Positions 6,752-15,540 of a DNA stretch of 18,710 nucleotides are shown in pieces. The notes beneath the pieces are model-generated. The model made no database searches. It saw only the letters and a program-made list of their open reading frames with translations, and had not been told where the DNA came from. Every line of letters starts with the position of its first letter. Position 1 is the stretch's first letter. A program made the translations under genes and the position numbers. The stretch comes from Bog-756 sp036553725 (lineage in GTDB: Bacteria; Actinomycetota; Acidimicrobiia; Acidimicrobiales; RAAP-2): NCBI GenBank assembly GCA_036553725.1, contig DATBOO010000185.1, positions 1 through 18,710 on the forward strand. The letters are read 5' to 3'.

Positions 6752-6804
6752 CGGTACGACGGTACCGCTGAGCGAGGATTGGCCGTCCCCCACCTGTCGT
6801 GGGG
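6752..6804 (+). promoter_or_regulatory. Two hairpins in the sigma-factor leader
   Basis: The 186-bp gap 6634-6819 holds two perfect 6-bp stems close to the sigma gene: CGGTAC/GTACCG with a four-base loop (6752-6767), and CCCCAC/GTGGGG with a five-base loop (6788-6804). The second ends five bases before the GAAGGA Shine-Dalgarno (6810-6815). An upstream TTGACG (6677-6682) and a TANNNT hexamer, TAAACT (6690-6695), look promoter-like but are too close together to be one canonical promoter. A post-transcriptional or attenuation role is inferred only from placement. Confidence 0.45.
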
Positions 6805-6819
6805 AAAACGAAGGACCCG

Positions 6820-7764
6820 GTGAAGTTGGCAAAGGAGCGCCTCGAACGAGACGACGAAGACCTGGTTCGGTTGTACCTGACCGACATCGGCCAGTATCCG
6901 TTGTTGACCAAGGACGACGAGGTCCGCCTGGCCCAGGCCATCGAGGCCGGCCGGGAAGCAGATGCCCACCTGGCCTCGGCGCCGAAGGGCCTGACGCCGG
7001 CGAAGAAGCGGGAGTTGCGGCGGACCACCCTGCAGGGCGAGGGGGCCCAGCAGACGTTCGTCCAGTCCAACCTCCGGCTGGTCGTCTCCATCGCCAAGAA
7101 GTACCAGGCCTCCGGCCTCCCGCTGCTGGACCTCATCCAGGAGGGGAACCTCGGCCTGATGCACGCGGTCGAGAAGTTCGACTGGCGCAAGGGCTTCAAG
7201 TTCTCCACCTACGCCACCTGGTGGATCCGCCAGGCCATCACCAGGGGCATCGCCAACACCGGCCGGACCATCCGCCTGCCGGTGCACGCCGGCGACACGC
7301 TGGCCCGGGTCCAAAAGGCGCAGGCCCGCCTCGAGCTCAAGTACGGCCGGCCGGCGACGCTGGCCGAGCTGGGTGCCGAAGTGGAGATGCCTGAGGACAA
7401 GTTGGTGGAGGCCCTGCGGTTCAGGGCCGAGCCGCTCTCACTCTCAGAGCCCCTGCGCGAGGACGGCGACGCCGAGCTCGGCGATGTGGTCGAGGACCGC
7501 TCGGCGGAGTCACCCTTCGAAGTGGCCGCCGTGTCCCTCCTCCCCGAGGAGATCGGGCGCCTGCTCTCGCCGCTCGACGAGCGGGAGCGCGAGATCCTCC
7601 GGCTGCGCTTCGGCCTCGACCGCGGCGAGCCCCGGACGCTCGAAGAGGTAGGCGAGCACTTCAACCTCACCCGTGAGCGGATCCGACAGATCGAGGCCCG
7701 GGCCATGTCCAAGCTGCGCCATCCCTCTTCCGACACCGGCGCCCGCGATCTCCTGACCGTCTGA
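6820..7764 (+). CDS. RNA polymerase sigma-70 family factor, group 2-like
   Basis: A 314-residue sigma factor. Region 1.2: DLVRLYLTDIGQYPLLTKDDE (14-34). Region 2: NLRLVVSIAKKYQASGLPLLDLIQEGN (84-110), then the -10-recognition helix KGFKFSTYATWWIRQAI (124-140) and GRTIRLPVH (148-156). Region 3 is about 157-235. Region 4: LDEREREILRLRFGL (252-266) with the helix-turn-helix TLEEVGEHFNLTRERIRQIEARAMSKLR (273-300). There is no long acidic N-terminal region 1.1 as in principal HrdB/SigA, which with the short length favours an alternative group 2 factor (HrdD/SigB-like). It could still serve as a major factor in this lineage. GTG 6820 is preferred because GAAGGA lies four bases upstream. An in-frame GTG at 6799 lies in a hairpin stem with no Shine-Dalgarno. 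Confidence 0.92.
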   Translation: MKLAKERLERDDEDLVRLYLTDIGQYPLLTKDDEVRLAQAIEAGREADAHLASAPKGLTPAKKRELRRTTLQGEGAQQTFVQSNLRLVVSIAKKYQASGLPLLDLIQEGNLGLMHAVEKFDWRKGFKFSTYATWWIRQAITRGIANTGRTIRLPVHAGDTLARVQKAQARLELKYGRPATLAELGAEVEMPEDKLVEALRFRAEPLSLSEPLREDGDAELGDVVEDRSAESPFEVAAVSLLPEEIGRLLSPLDEREREILRLRFGLDRGEPRTLEEVGEHFNLTRERIRQIEARAMSKLRHPSSDTGARDLLTV

Positions 7765-7772
7765 CGTCAGCC

Positions 7773-7796
7773 CCGGCCCCACCCGGCAGGGGTCGG
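7773..7796 (+). terminator. Hairpin after the sigma-factor gene
   Basis: CCGGCCCC (7773-7780) pairs with GGGGTCGG (7789-7796) across an eight-base loop, giving an 8-bp stem with one G-U pair, nine bases after the sigma stop. There is no T-run, which is common for actinobacterial terminators. Confidence 0.42.
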
Positions 7797-7825
7797 CGAC
7801 AGGGCGGCGGCAGAGCAGATACCAT
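7796..7825 (+). promoter_or_regulatory. Leaderless-type promoter for the 24-codon ORF
   Basis: GCGACA (7796-7801) and TACCAT (7820-7825) are separated by 18 bases. TACCAT fits TANNNT and ends seven bases before the ATG at 7833, so the transcript would start at the codon. No Shine-Dalgarno precedes that ATG, which agrees with leaderless translation. Confidence 0.45.
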
Positions 7826-7832
7826 TCTGTCC

Positions 7833-7907
7833 ATGAAGAAGCTCCTGATCCTCGCCATCATCGTTGCCCTGGGTGTCGTCGCCGCCAAGCGGCTCCGTCC
7901 TTCCTGA
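7833..7907 (+). CDS. 24-residue hydrophobic small protein
   Basis: ATG to TGA encodes a single predicted membrane helix with charged ends: MKKLL at the N-terminus, a hydrophobic run ILAIIVALGVVAA, and a basic KRLRPS end. It has its own promoter-like sequence and a strong terminator hairpin after it, so it forms a self-contained unit. The start resembles actinobacterial small proteins that begin MKKLL (such as the DLW-39 family), but the C-terminal part typical of DLW-39 is absent, so I do not assign it there. With only 24 codons, chance cannot be excluded. Orientation in the membrane, by the positive-inside rule, is ambiguous because both ends are basic. Confidence 0.5.
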   Translation: MKKLLILAIIVALGVVAAKRLRPS

Positions 7908-7922
7908 GCAGCCCAACCACCA

Positions 7923-7965
7923 CGCCGGGCGCGCCTACCACGCTTCGTGGGGCGCGCCCTCGGCG
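7923..7965. terminator. Strong 18-bp-stem hairpin between convergent genes
   Basis: Three perfect paired blocks stack: CGCCG/CGGCG (7923-7927 with 7961-7965), GGCGCGCC/GGCGCGCC (7928-7935 with 7951-7958), and CCACG/CGTGG (7938-7942 with 7946-7950). They close a three-base CTT loop, with a two-base bulge on each side (7936-7937 and 7959-7960). It lies between the 24-codon ORF (plus) and the HAD gene (minus), so it would work as a bidirectional terminator. No T-run flanks it. Confidence 0.7.
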
Positions 7966-8013
7966 CGCCATGACCGGGTTCCGGCGACCGGCTACAGCGG
8001 TGGGGTGGCGGGT

Positions 8014-8802
8014 TCAGCGGCGGGGTCGGCGGGCCAGGCGCCAGGCCACGAGCGCTCCGGCCGAGGCGGCGGCGGTGATCCCCGCCGCGGTGGCGGTCAT
8101 CGACCAACTCGGCACGCTCATCCGGTCGCGCAGGCGCACCGGCTTGGTGAATTGCATGACCTCCCAGTCGCGTTCCTTGGCCACCTTGGCCAGGACCCGG
8201 TCGGGGTTGACGGCCACCGGGTGGCCCACGGCCTCGAGCATCGGGAGGTCGGTGTAGGAGTCGGAGTAGGCCGACGAGTCCTCGAGGTCGATCCCCTCTC
8301 GTTCGGCCATCTCCCGCATGGCGTCCGCCTTGAAGGGCCCGTAGGCGTAGAAGTCCATCTCCCCGGTGTAGCGGCCGTCCTCGTCGACCACCGGCCGGCT
8401 GGCGATGGCGCCGTCGACGCCCAGGTGCTCGGCCAGGGGTTGGACGATGACCTCGGGTGACGCCGAGACCAGGTAGACCTTGTGGCCGGCGGCGCGGTGC
8501 GCCTCGATCAGGTCGAGGGCCTCGGCGTAGATGATCGGCTCGACCGTCTCTTCGAGCGCCTCCCGCACGATCTCCCGGATCTGGTCGTTGTCCCACCCTT
8601 TGGTCAGCATGAGGATCGACTCCCGGATCCGGGCGAGCTTCTGCTCGCTGGCCCCCAGCTGCAGGTAGATGAGCTGGGACGCCACCGCCCTCAGCACCAG
8701 GCGCCGGTTGATCAGGCCGCCCCGGTACAGTGGCCGGCCGAAGGCGGCGATGGACGCCTTGGCGATGACCGTCTTGTCCAGGTCGAAGAACGCCGCCCTC
8801 AT
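8014..8802 (-). CDS. HAD-IB family (SerB-like) phosphatase with C-terminal membrane anchor
   Basis: A 262-residue haloacid-dehalogenase hydrolase. Motif I is FFDLDKTV with nucleophile D7 and acid D9; motif II is SAS (113-115); motif III Lys is K158 in GPFKADAM; motif IV is YSDSYTDLPML with D181/D185. The helical cap of subclass IB lies at about 15-95. It resembles phosphoserine-phosphatase-like HAD-IB proteins of actinobacteria, whose substrates are mostly unknown, so serB is not assigned. A hydrophobic segment (about 235-255) followed by RLARRPRR suggests a C-terminal tail anchor with the enzyme in the cytosol. ATG 8800-8802 is used because the DxD motif must be near the N-terminus. The gene starts four bases after the trkA stop and is probably the last gene of a trkA-trkA-HAD operon. 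Confidence 0.86.
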   Translation of the reverse strand: MRAAFFDLDKTVIAKASIAAFGRPLYRGGLINRRLVLRAVASQLIYLQLGASEQKLARIRESILMLTKGWDNDQIREIVREALEETVEPIIYAEALDLIEAHRAAGHKVYLVSASPEVIVQPLAEHLGVDGAIASRPVVDEDGRYTGEMDFYAYGPFKADAMREMAEREGIDLEDSSAYSDSYTDLPMLEAVGHPVAVNPDRVLAKVAKERDWEVMQFTKPVRLRDRMSVPSWSMTATAAGITAAASAGALVAWRLARRPRR

Positions 8803-8806
8803 CGGC

Positions 8807-9469
8807 TCAGTGTCCCACCAGCAGCTGTTGCACCACATCCTCTGCGTCGGCGGTGACCAGCGCGAGGACCTCGTCGCCAACCGCCAGCCGGGTGTCACCC
8901 CGGGGCACGATCAGACGGTCGTCGCGCACCACCGCCACCACCGTGGCGTCCCGGGGCACCCCGAGGTCGGCCAGCGAGACGCCGGCGGCTGGCGAGTCGT
9001 CGGCCAGGGTGACCTCGACCAGGTGGGCGGTCCCGCCTTCGAACCGGAGCAGGCGGACCAGGCTGCCCACCGACACCGCCTCTTCCACCAGAGCGGTGAG
9101 CAGCTGCGGGGTGGAGACCGAGACGTCGACGCCCCAGCTCTCGGTGAAGAGCCACTGGTTCTTCGGATGGTTGACCCGAGCCACCACCCGGGGCACGGCG
9201 AACTCCTGCTTGGCCAGCAACGAGACGACCAGGTTGTCCTCGTCGTCGCCGGTGGCCGCCACCACGACGTCGACGGTGGCCAGCCCGGCGGCGTCGAGTG
9301 ACGAGACCTCGCACGCATCGGCCACCACCCAGGTGATGTCGAGGTCACTGCGTATGCGGGCCACCAGGTCGGGGTCCTGCTCGATGAGGAGGACGTCGTG
9401 GCCCCCGGCATGGAGGTCCGAGGCGATGGCCGTGCCGACGCTTCCGGCACCGGCGATGGCCACCCTCAT
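8807..9469 (-). CDS. trkA: TrkA-family K+ uptake regulator (RCK), second copy
   Basis: A 220-residue RCK protein. The TrkA-N Rossmann domain (about 1-120) has the dinucleotide motif GAGSVG (7-12), an acidic ribose-binding position in IEQDP (29-33), the strand DVVVAATGDDEDN and the VARVNHPKN motif. The TrkA-C domain (about 135-215) contains RGDTRLAVGDEVLALV. Such proteins form rings that bind NAD(H) or nucleotides, and in some cases c-di-AMP, to gate K+ transport. Its ATG overlaps the preceding trkA stop by four bases (ATGA), so the two are translationally coupled. The pair resembles mycobacterial ceoB/ceoC. Confidence 0.92.
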   Translation of the reverse strand: MRVAIAGAGSVGTAIASDLHAGGHDVLLIEQDPDLVARIRSDLDITWVVADACEVSSLDAAGLATVDVVVAATGDDEDNLVVSLLAKQEFAVPRVVARVNHPKNQWLFTESWGVDVSVSTPQLLTALVEEAVSVGSLVRLLRFEGGTAHLVEVTLADDSPAAGVSLADLGVPRDATVVAVVRDDRLIVPRGDTRLAVGDEVLALVTADAEDVVQQLLVGH

Positions 9470-10251
9470 GACCGCCCCCCGGCGGGGGCGTCGTCGGCGA
9501 TGGGCTCGCCGCCCGCTTCGGCCGCTTCGGCCCCGTCGGCCCCGTCGGCTCCGGGGCCGACCACCGGGCCGGCGGGCTCTCCGAGCGCCGCCGAGGCCGG
9601 GGACTTCCCGGCCAGCCGGGCGTTCAGCCGGTCGAGGGCGTTATCGGTGACCATCAGATGGAGGACGTCGCCTTCCTGGCCCACCAGGTCACCGAAGTCG
9701 AGGCGGGCCACCCCGGCCCGGGTCACCGCCACCACGGTGACCTCGCGCCAGACCGTCAGGTCGGCCAGGCGCTTGCCCGCCCAGCGCTCGGGCAGCTCGC
9801 GCTCGACCAGCGAGAGCGTGCCGGTGGGGTCCGACCACTCGGACTCGACCTCTCCGGGTATCAGCCGCCGGCGGACCTGGTCGATGGTCCACGACACCGT
9901 GGCCACCGTCGGGATCCCGAGGCGGAGATAGATCTGGGCCCTCCGGGGGTCGTAGATCCGGGCCACCACGTTCGGGATCTCGTACGTCTCGCGGGCGATG
10001 CGGGCGGTCAGGATGTTCGTGTTGTCGCCGCTGGTCACCGCGGCCAGCGATGTGGCCCCACCCGCACCCGCCCGGTCCAGGTCGTCCCGGTCGAAGCCCG
10101 ATCCGACCACGGTGGTCCCGGCCCAGCCGGCGGAGAGCCTCCGGAAGGCCTTGGGGTTGCGGTCGATGATGGCCACCGAGTGGCCCTGTCCCACCAGCCC
10201 CATACCCAAGCCCGAGCCGACCCGGCCACAGCCCACGATGACGATGTGCAC
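9466..10251 (-). CDS. trkA: TrkA-family K+ uptake regulator (RCK), first copy
   Basis: A 261-residue RCK protein starting MHIVIVGCGRVG, the classic TrkA opening, with nucleotide motif GCGRVG and IIDRNPKAF. The TrkA-N domain covers about 1-120 (TSGDNTN, VVARIYDPRRA) and TrkA-C about 135-218. The last ~45 residues are an Ala/Gly/Asp/Glu-rich disordered tail not needed by the fold. The GTG at 10249-10251 is chosen because the conserved strand begins there and a leaderless-type promoter ends six bases upstream; a GTG at 10266 is the in-frame alternative. It is divergent from the KimA-like permease across a gap of under 90 bp and is the first gene of the trkA-trkA-HAD unit. Confidence 0.9.
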   Translation of the reverse strand: MHIVIVGCGRVGSGLGMGLVGQGHSVAIIDRNPKAFRRLSAGWAGTTVVGSGFDRDDLDRAGAGGATSLAAVTSGDNTNILTARIARETYEIPNVVARIYDPRRAQIYLRLGIPTVATVSWTIDQVRRRLIPGEVESEWSDPTGTLSLVERELPERWAGKRLADLTVWREVTVVAVTRAGVARLDFGDLVGQEGDVLHLMVTDNALDRLNARLAGKSPASAALGEPAGPVVGPGADGADGAEAAEAGGEPIADDAPAGGRS

Positions 10252-10257
10252 CCGACC

Positions 10258-10286
10258 ATGCAACACGCATCGTCAGAGGATGACAA
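10258..10286 (-). promoter_or_regulatory. Leaderless-type promoter for the trkA operon
   Basis: On the minus strand TTGTCA (10281-10286, one mismatch to TTGACA) is separated by exactly 17 bases from TTGCAT (10258-10263). That hexamer ends six bases before the GTG at 10251. The spacing supports both the promoter and the 10251 start. The -10 lacks the usual A at position 2, so strength is uncertain. Confidence 0.48.
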
Positions 10287-10338
10287 CTCAGGGCTTCCCG
10301 GTCCGGGTCCACGCCGGTGCCCATGATTTACTGATGAG

Positions 10339-12813
10339 GTGGACCCCACGTCGACCGGAGGCGCGGATCCGGCCGGACCGGTGACCGGTCCGGGGGTGGC
10401 CGTGTCTCCCACCGCACCCCCCCCGGCCACGCGGCTGGCGCCCAGGATCACCCCGTCGGGCGGAGTCGACCTGCCCGAGACCCTCCGCTACCGGCTGAAG
10501 AACAAGCTGCTCGGGCCGCCGCTGGTCAATGATCAGCTGTCGGGTGAGCGGTTGGGCCGGCCGGCCGCCCTCGGCGTGCTCTCCCCCGACTGCATCTCGT
10601 CGTCGGCGTACGGAACCGAGCAGATGCTCACCCAGCTGGTCCCCTACGTCGGCCTGGCGGCCTTCGCCCTGGTGGTGCCCATCACCATGGCCATTCTCGG
10701 CGTGCTCTTGTTCGTGACCCTGTCCTATCTCGAGGTCATCCAGCTCTACACCAAGGCCGGCGGATCGTACGTGGTGGCCCGCGAGAACTTCGGACCGAAG
10801 GTGGCCCAGGTGGCCGCCGTGGCCCTGCTGATCGACTACACGGTGACCGTCGCCGTCCAGACCGCGGCGGGCACCAACGCGCTGACCAGTGCCTTCCCGG
10901 CCCTCACCTCCCTGACCGTTCCGATCACCGTGGCCGTGGTCCTGCTCCTGCTCTACGGCAACCTCCGGGGTATCCGGGAGGCGGGGAAGTTCTTCGCCTT
11001 CCCCACCTACTTCTTCATCGCCAGCCTGGGCCTGGTGGTGGTGGCCGGCTACGTGAAGAAGGCGATGGGAACCCTCGCGGTCCACAGCGTCCATCAACCC
11101 GGGACGGTCCCCATCGGGCACGCCGGCTCGGGGCTGCTCTACGGGGCGTCGTTCGTGATCATCCTCCGGTCGTTCGCCAACGGCGGCTCGTCCCTCACCG
11201 GCCTCGAAGCCATCTCCAACGGGGTCGGCGCCTTCCGGGAGCCGACGGCCCGGCACGCCCGCCAGACCTTGGTGGTCATGAGCAGCGTGTTGGCCTTCTT
11301 GGTGCTCGGGGTCACCCTCATCGCCCACTGGACGCACGCCGTGCCCTACGAGAGCGGCTCCCCGACGGTCGTCTCCCAGGAGGTCCGCTTCGTCCTCGGC
11401 CACGGCCCGGTGGGCAACGTGCTTTTCTACGTCGTCCAGTTCGCCACGCTGCTCATCCTCTACACCGGGGCCAACACCAGCTTCAACGGGTTCCCCTTCC
11501 TCGCCAGCTTCGTGGCCGAGGACGCCTACCTCCCTAAACGGCTGACCCGCCGCGGCCACCGCCTGGCCTTCTCCAACGGGATCATCGTCCTCACCGTGGT
11601 GGCCCTGGCCCTGCTCCTGGCCACCGGGGCCAAGGTCTCGAGCCTGGTGGCGCTGTACGCCATCGGCGTGTTCACCGGCTTCGCCATGGCCGGGGCCGGG
11701 ATGGTCAAGCACCACCTCGACAACCGCGGTTCGCACTGGCGCCGCAGCGTGCTGGTCAACGGGTTCTCCGCACTGCTCACCGCCTTCATCGTGTTCATCT
11801 TCGCCACCGTGAAGTTCAAGGAGGGGGCGTGGGTGGTGGTGGTGGTCGGACCGCTCATGTACTTCGGGCTGATCCGGCTCCACCGCCAGTACGTCGACGA
11901 GGAGCACCAGCTGGAGGAGGGGGCGGCCGAGGCGGCCGAGGCGCCGGTGCTCAACCGCCACGTGGTGGTCGTCCTGGTGGACCGGCTCGACATGGCCACG
12001 GCCCGCGCCCTGCAGTACGCGCGCACGCTCAACCCCGACGACCTCCGCGCCGTCCACTTCACACTGGACAACCGGGTCGCCGCCAGCCTCGAGGCGGAGT
12101 GGAGCCGCCTCGGCCTCACCCGGCTCCCCCTGGACGTCTACGAGTGCGAGGACCGGCGGCTCACCCGCGCCACCCTCGAGCTGGCCGCCGAGACGGTGGC
12201 CGACGGCCAGACCGAGTTGAGCATCCTCCTGCCCCGCCGCGGGTTCGCCGCCGGCTGGCACCGGGTGCTCCACGACTCGACCGCCGACCAGATCGCCGCC
12301 GCCGTGGGGCAGCTGGCCCACGTCAACGCCACCGTGGTGCCCTACCAGCTCATGGGGGGATGGCTGTCGCGTCGCCGGGAGTGGCGTCGCCCGGAGGGCG
12401 ACGGCCCGCGGCGGGAGGGCCGGACGGACAAGGCCGGCGGCCGGCCGGCGGGCCGGACCGCCCCGCGGGACCCGGCCCGGCCTTCCTTCGATCGGGCCGC
12501 CTTCGGGGAACAGGGTCGGGGGACGACCCCGATCAGCGAAGCGGCCTGGCGCCACCGGGTCCGGGTGGCGGGCCGGGTGAAGTCGGTGCGGGTCCAACCC
12601 CGGGCGGGCACCTCCAACCTGGAGTGTGTGCTGGCCGACGAGACGGGCAGGCTCCTGCTGGTCTTCCAGGGCCGGCGCCGCATCCCCGGCGTCCAGCCCG
12701 GAGCCCGGCTGGTGGTGGAGGGGATGGTGGGTGACTGGGCCCGCCGCCAGGCGATCCTCAATCCCGACTACGAGCTCGTGGCCGGCCCGGAGGCCGACGT
12801 CGAACCGGTCTGA
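10339..12813 (+). CDS. KimA-like APC-superfamily K+ permease fused to an OB-fold domain
   Basis: An 824-residue protein. Residues 1-50 are a Pro/Ala-rich extension. A membrane core of about 12 helices (about 75-515) follows. It reads like B. subtilis KimA/YdaO: LSPDCISSSAYGTEQML (81-97), VARENFG, LLIDYTVTVAVQTAAGTNALTSAFPAL (163-189), GGSSLTGLEAISN and LYAIGVF. KimA K+-site residues are largely kept: D84, Y91, D166, T170, T287 and Y440 match KimA D36, Y43, D117, T121, T230 and Y377, while KimA S125 is replaced by Q174. A cytosolic USP-like domain (about 538-672) matches the KimA tail. After a basic linker (about 675-735) comes an OB-fold domain (about 738-815: RVAGRVKSV, GRRRIPGVQPG, ILNPDYEL). 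The family also contains uncharacterised actinobacterial permeases such as Rv2690c. Divergence from two RCK genes supports K+ transport. Start GTG 10339 is uncertain; later in-frame GTGs exist. Confidence 0.87.
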   Translation: MDPTSTGGADPAGPVTGPGVAVSPTAPPPATRLAPRITPSGGVDLPETLRYRLKNKLLGPPLVNDQLSGERLGRPAALGVLSPDCISSSAYGTEQMLTQLVPYVGLAAFALVVPITMAILGVLLFVTLSYLEVIQLYTKAGGSYVVARENFGPKVAQVAAVALLIDYTVTVAVQTAAGTNALTSAFPALTSLTVPITVAVVLLLLYGNLRGIREAGKFFAFPTYFFIASLGLVVVAGYVKKAMGTLAVHSVHQPGTVPIGHAGSGLLYGASFVIILRSFANGGSSLTGLEAISNGVGAFREPTARHARQTLVVMSSVLAFLVLGVTLIAHWTHAVPYESGSPTVVSQEVRFVLGHGPVGNVLFYVVQFATLLILYTGANTSFNGFPFLASFVAEDAYLPKRLTRRGHRLAFSNGIIVLTVVALALLLATGAKVSSLVALYAIGVFTGFAMAGAGMVKHHLDNRGSHWRRSVLVNGFSALLTAFIVFIFATVKFKEGAWVVVVVGPLMYFGLIRLHRQYVDEEHQLEEGAAEAAEAPVLNRHVVVVLVDRLDMATARALQYARTLNPDDLRAVHFTLDNRVAASLEAEWSRLGLTRLPLDVYECEDRRLTRATLELAAETVADGQTELSILLPRRGFAAGWHRVLHDSTADQIAAAVGQLAHVNATVVPYQLMGGWLSRRREWRRPEGDGPRREGRTDKAGGRPAGRTAPRDPARPSFDRAAFGEQGRGTTPISEAAWRHRVRVAGRVKSVRVQPRAGTSNLECVLADETGRLLLVFQGRRRIPGVQPGARLVVEGMVGDWARRQAILNPDYELVAGPEADVEPV

Positions 12814-12850
12814 CCGCCCGGTGCCCCGGGGCCTCGCCGCGGGTCGGTCA
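12811..12850 (+). terminator. Inverted repeat after the permease gene
   Basis: TGACCG at the stop codon pairs with CGGTCA (12845-12850), and the adjacent CCCG pairs with CGGG with one bulged base, giving about a 10-bp interrupted stem. A GC-rich inner palindrome, GCCCCGGGGC, lies within. There is no T-run. Confidence 0.35.
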
Positions 12851-12882
12851 CCTGGGGGCCGGCAGCCGCTGGGGTGGCTACC

Positions 12883-12911
12883 TTGCCGGGGCACCTGTTT
12901 GTCGGTATCTT
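12883..12911 (+). promoter_or_regulatory. Candidate promoter for hppA
   Basis: TTGCCG (12883-12888) and TATCTT (12906-12911) are exactly 17 bases apart, each matching four of six consensus bases. This predicts a start near 12918 and a leader of about 165 bases before hppA. The rest of the gap 12814-13082 shows nothing else recognisable besides the terminator-like repeat at its left end. Confidence 0.45.
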
Positions 12912-13082
12912 CTGGCCCCGTTGCCGGAATCGGCGTGCCTCCCGGCGCGCCCCGGCCGAGGGCCTCAAGGCCGCGGCTTCGCGGGGAGACAGATCCTCTC
13001 GACGGTGGCGTCGGACCGCGACCGCAGGAGCCCGCATGGCATTCGAACGTGACCACGCAGTGAACCGAAGGGAGCCTCACCG

Positions 13083-15485
<2,403 letters not shown>

Positions 15486-15496
15486 GCCCACCGGGA

Positions 15497-15511
15497 CCCC
15501 GAGCTCCGGGG
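15497..15511 (+). terminator. Small hairpin between hppA and topA
   Basis: CCCCG (15497-15501) pairs with CGGGG (15507-15511) across a five-base loop, 12 bases after the hppA stop in the 55-bp gap. It is short and has no T-run, so it may be partial or non-functional. Confidence 0.28.
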
Positions 15512-15540
15512 GACACGGCGGCACCCTCCCGGGGTTGACA

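Noticed and set aside
6820..7764. Assignment as the principal sigma factor RpoD/HrdB
   Set aside because: The protein is short and lacks the long N-terminal extension; the group 2 description is safer.
7765..8013. tRNA or other structured RNA gene near the strong hairpin
   Set aside because: No cloverleaf, anticodon arm or CCA-adjacent T-arm is found; the single long hairpin fits a terminator better.
8014..8802. Assignment as phosphoserine phosphatase SerB
   Set aside because: Catalytic HAD motifs alone do not fix the substrate, and the C-terminal membrane anchor and trkA context are not typical of SerB.
10267..10338. ydaO-type c-di-AMP riboswitch controlling the KimA-like gene
   Set aside because: KimA genes can have this riboswitch in Bacillus, but the divergent gap is under 90 bp and I see no matching conserved core.
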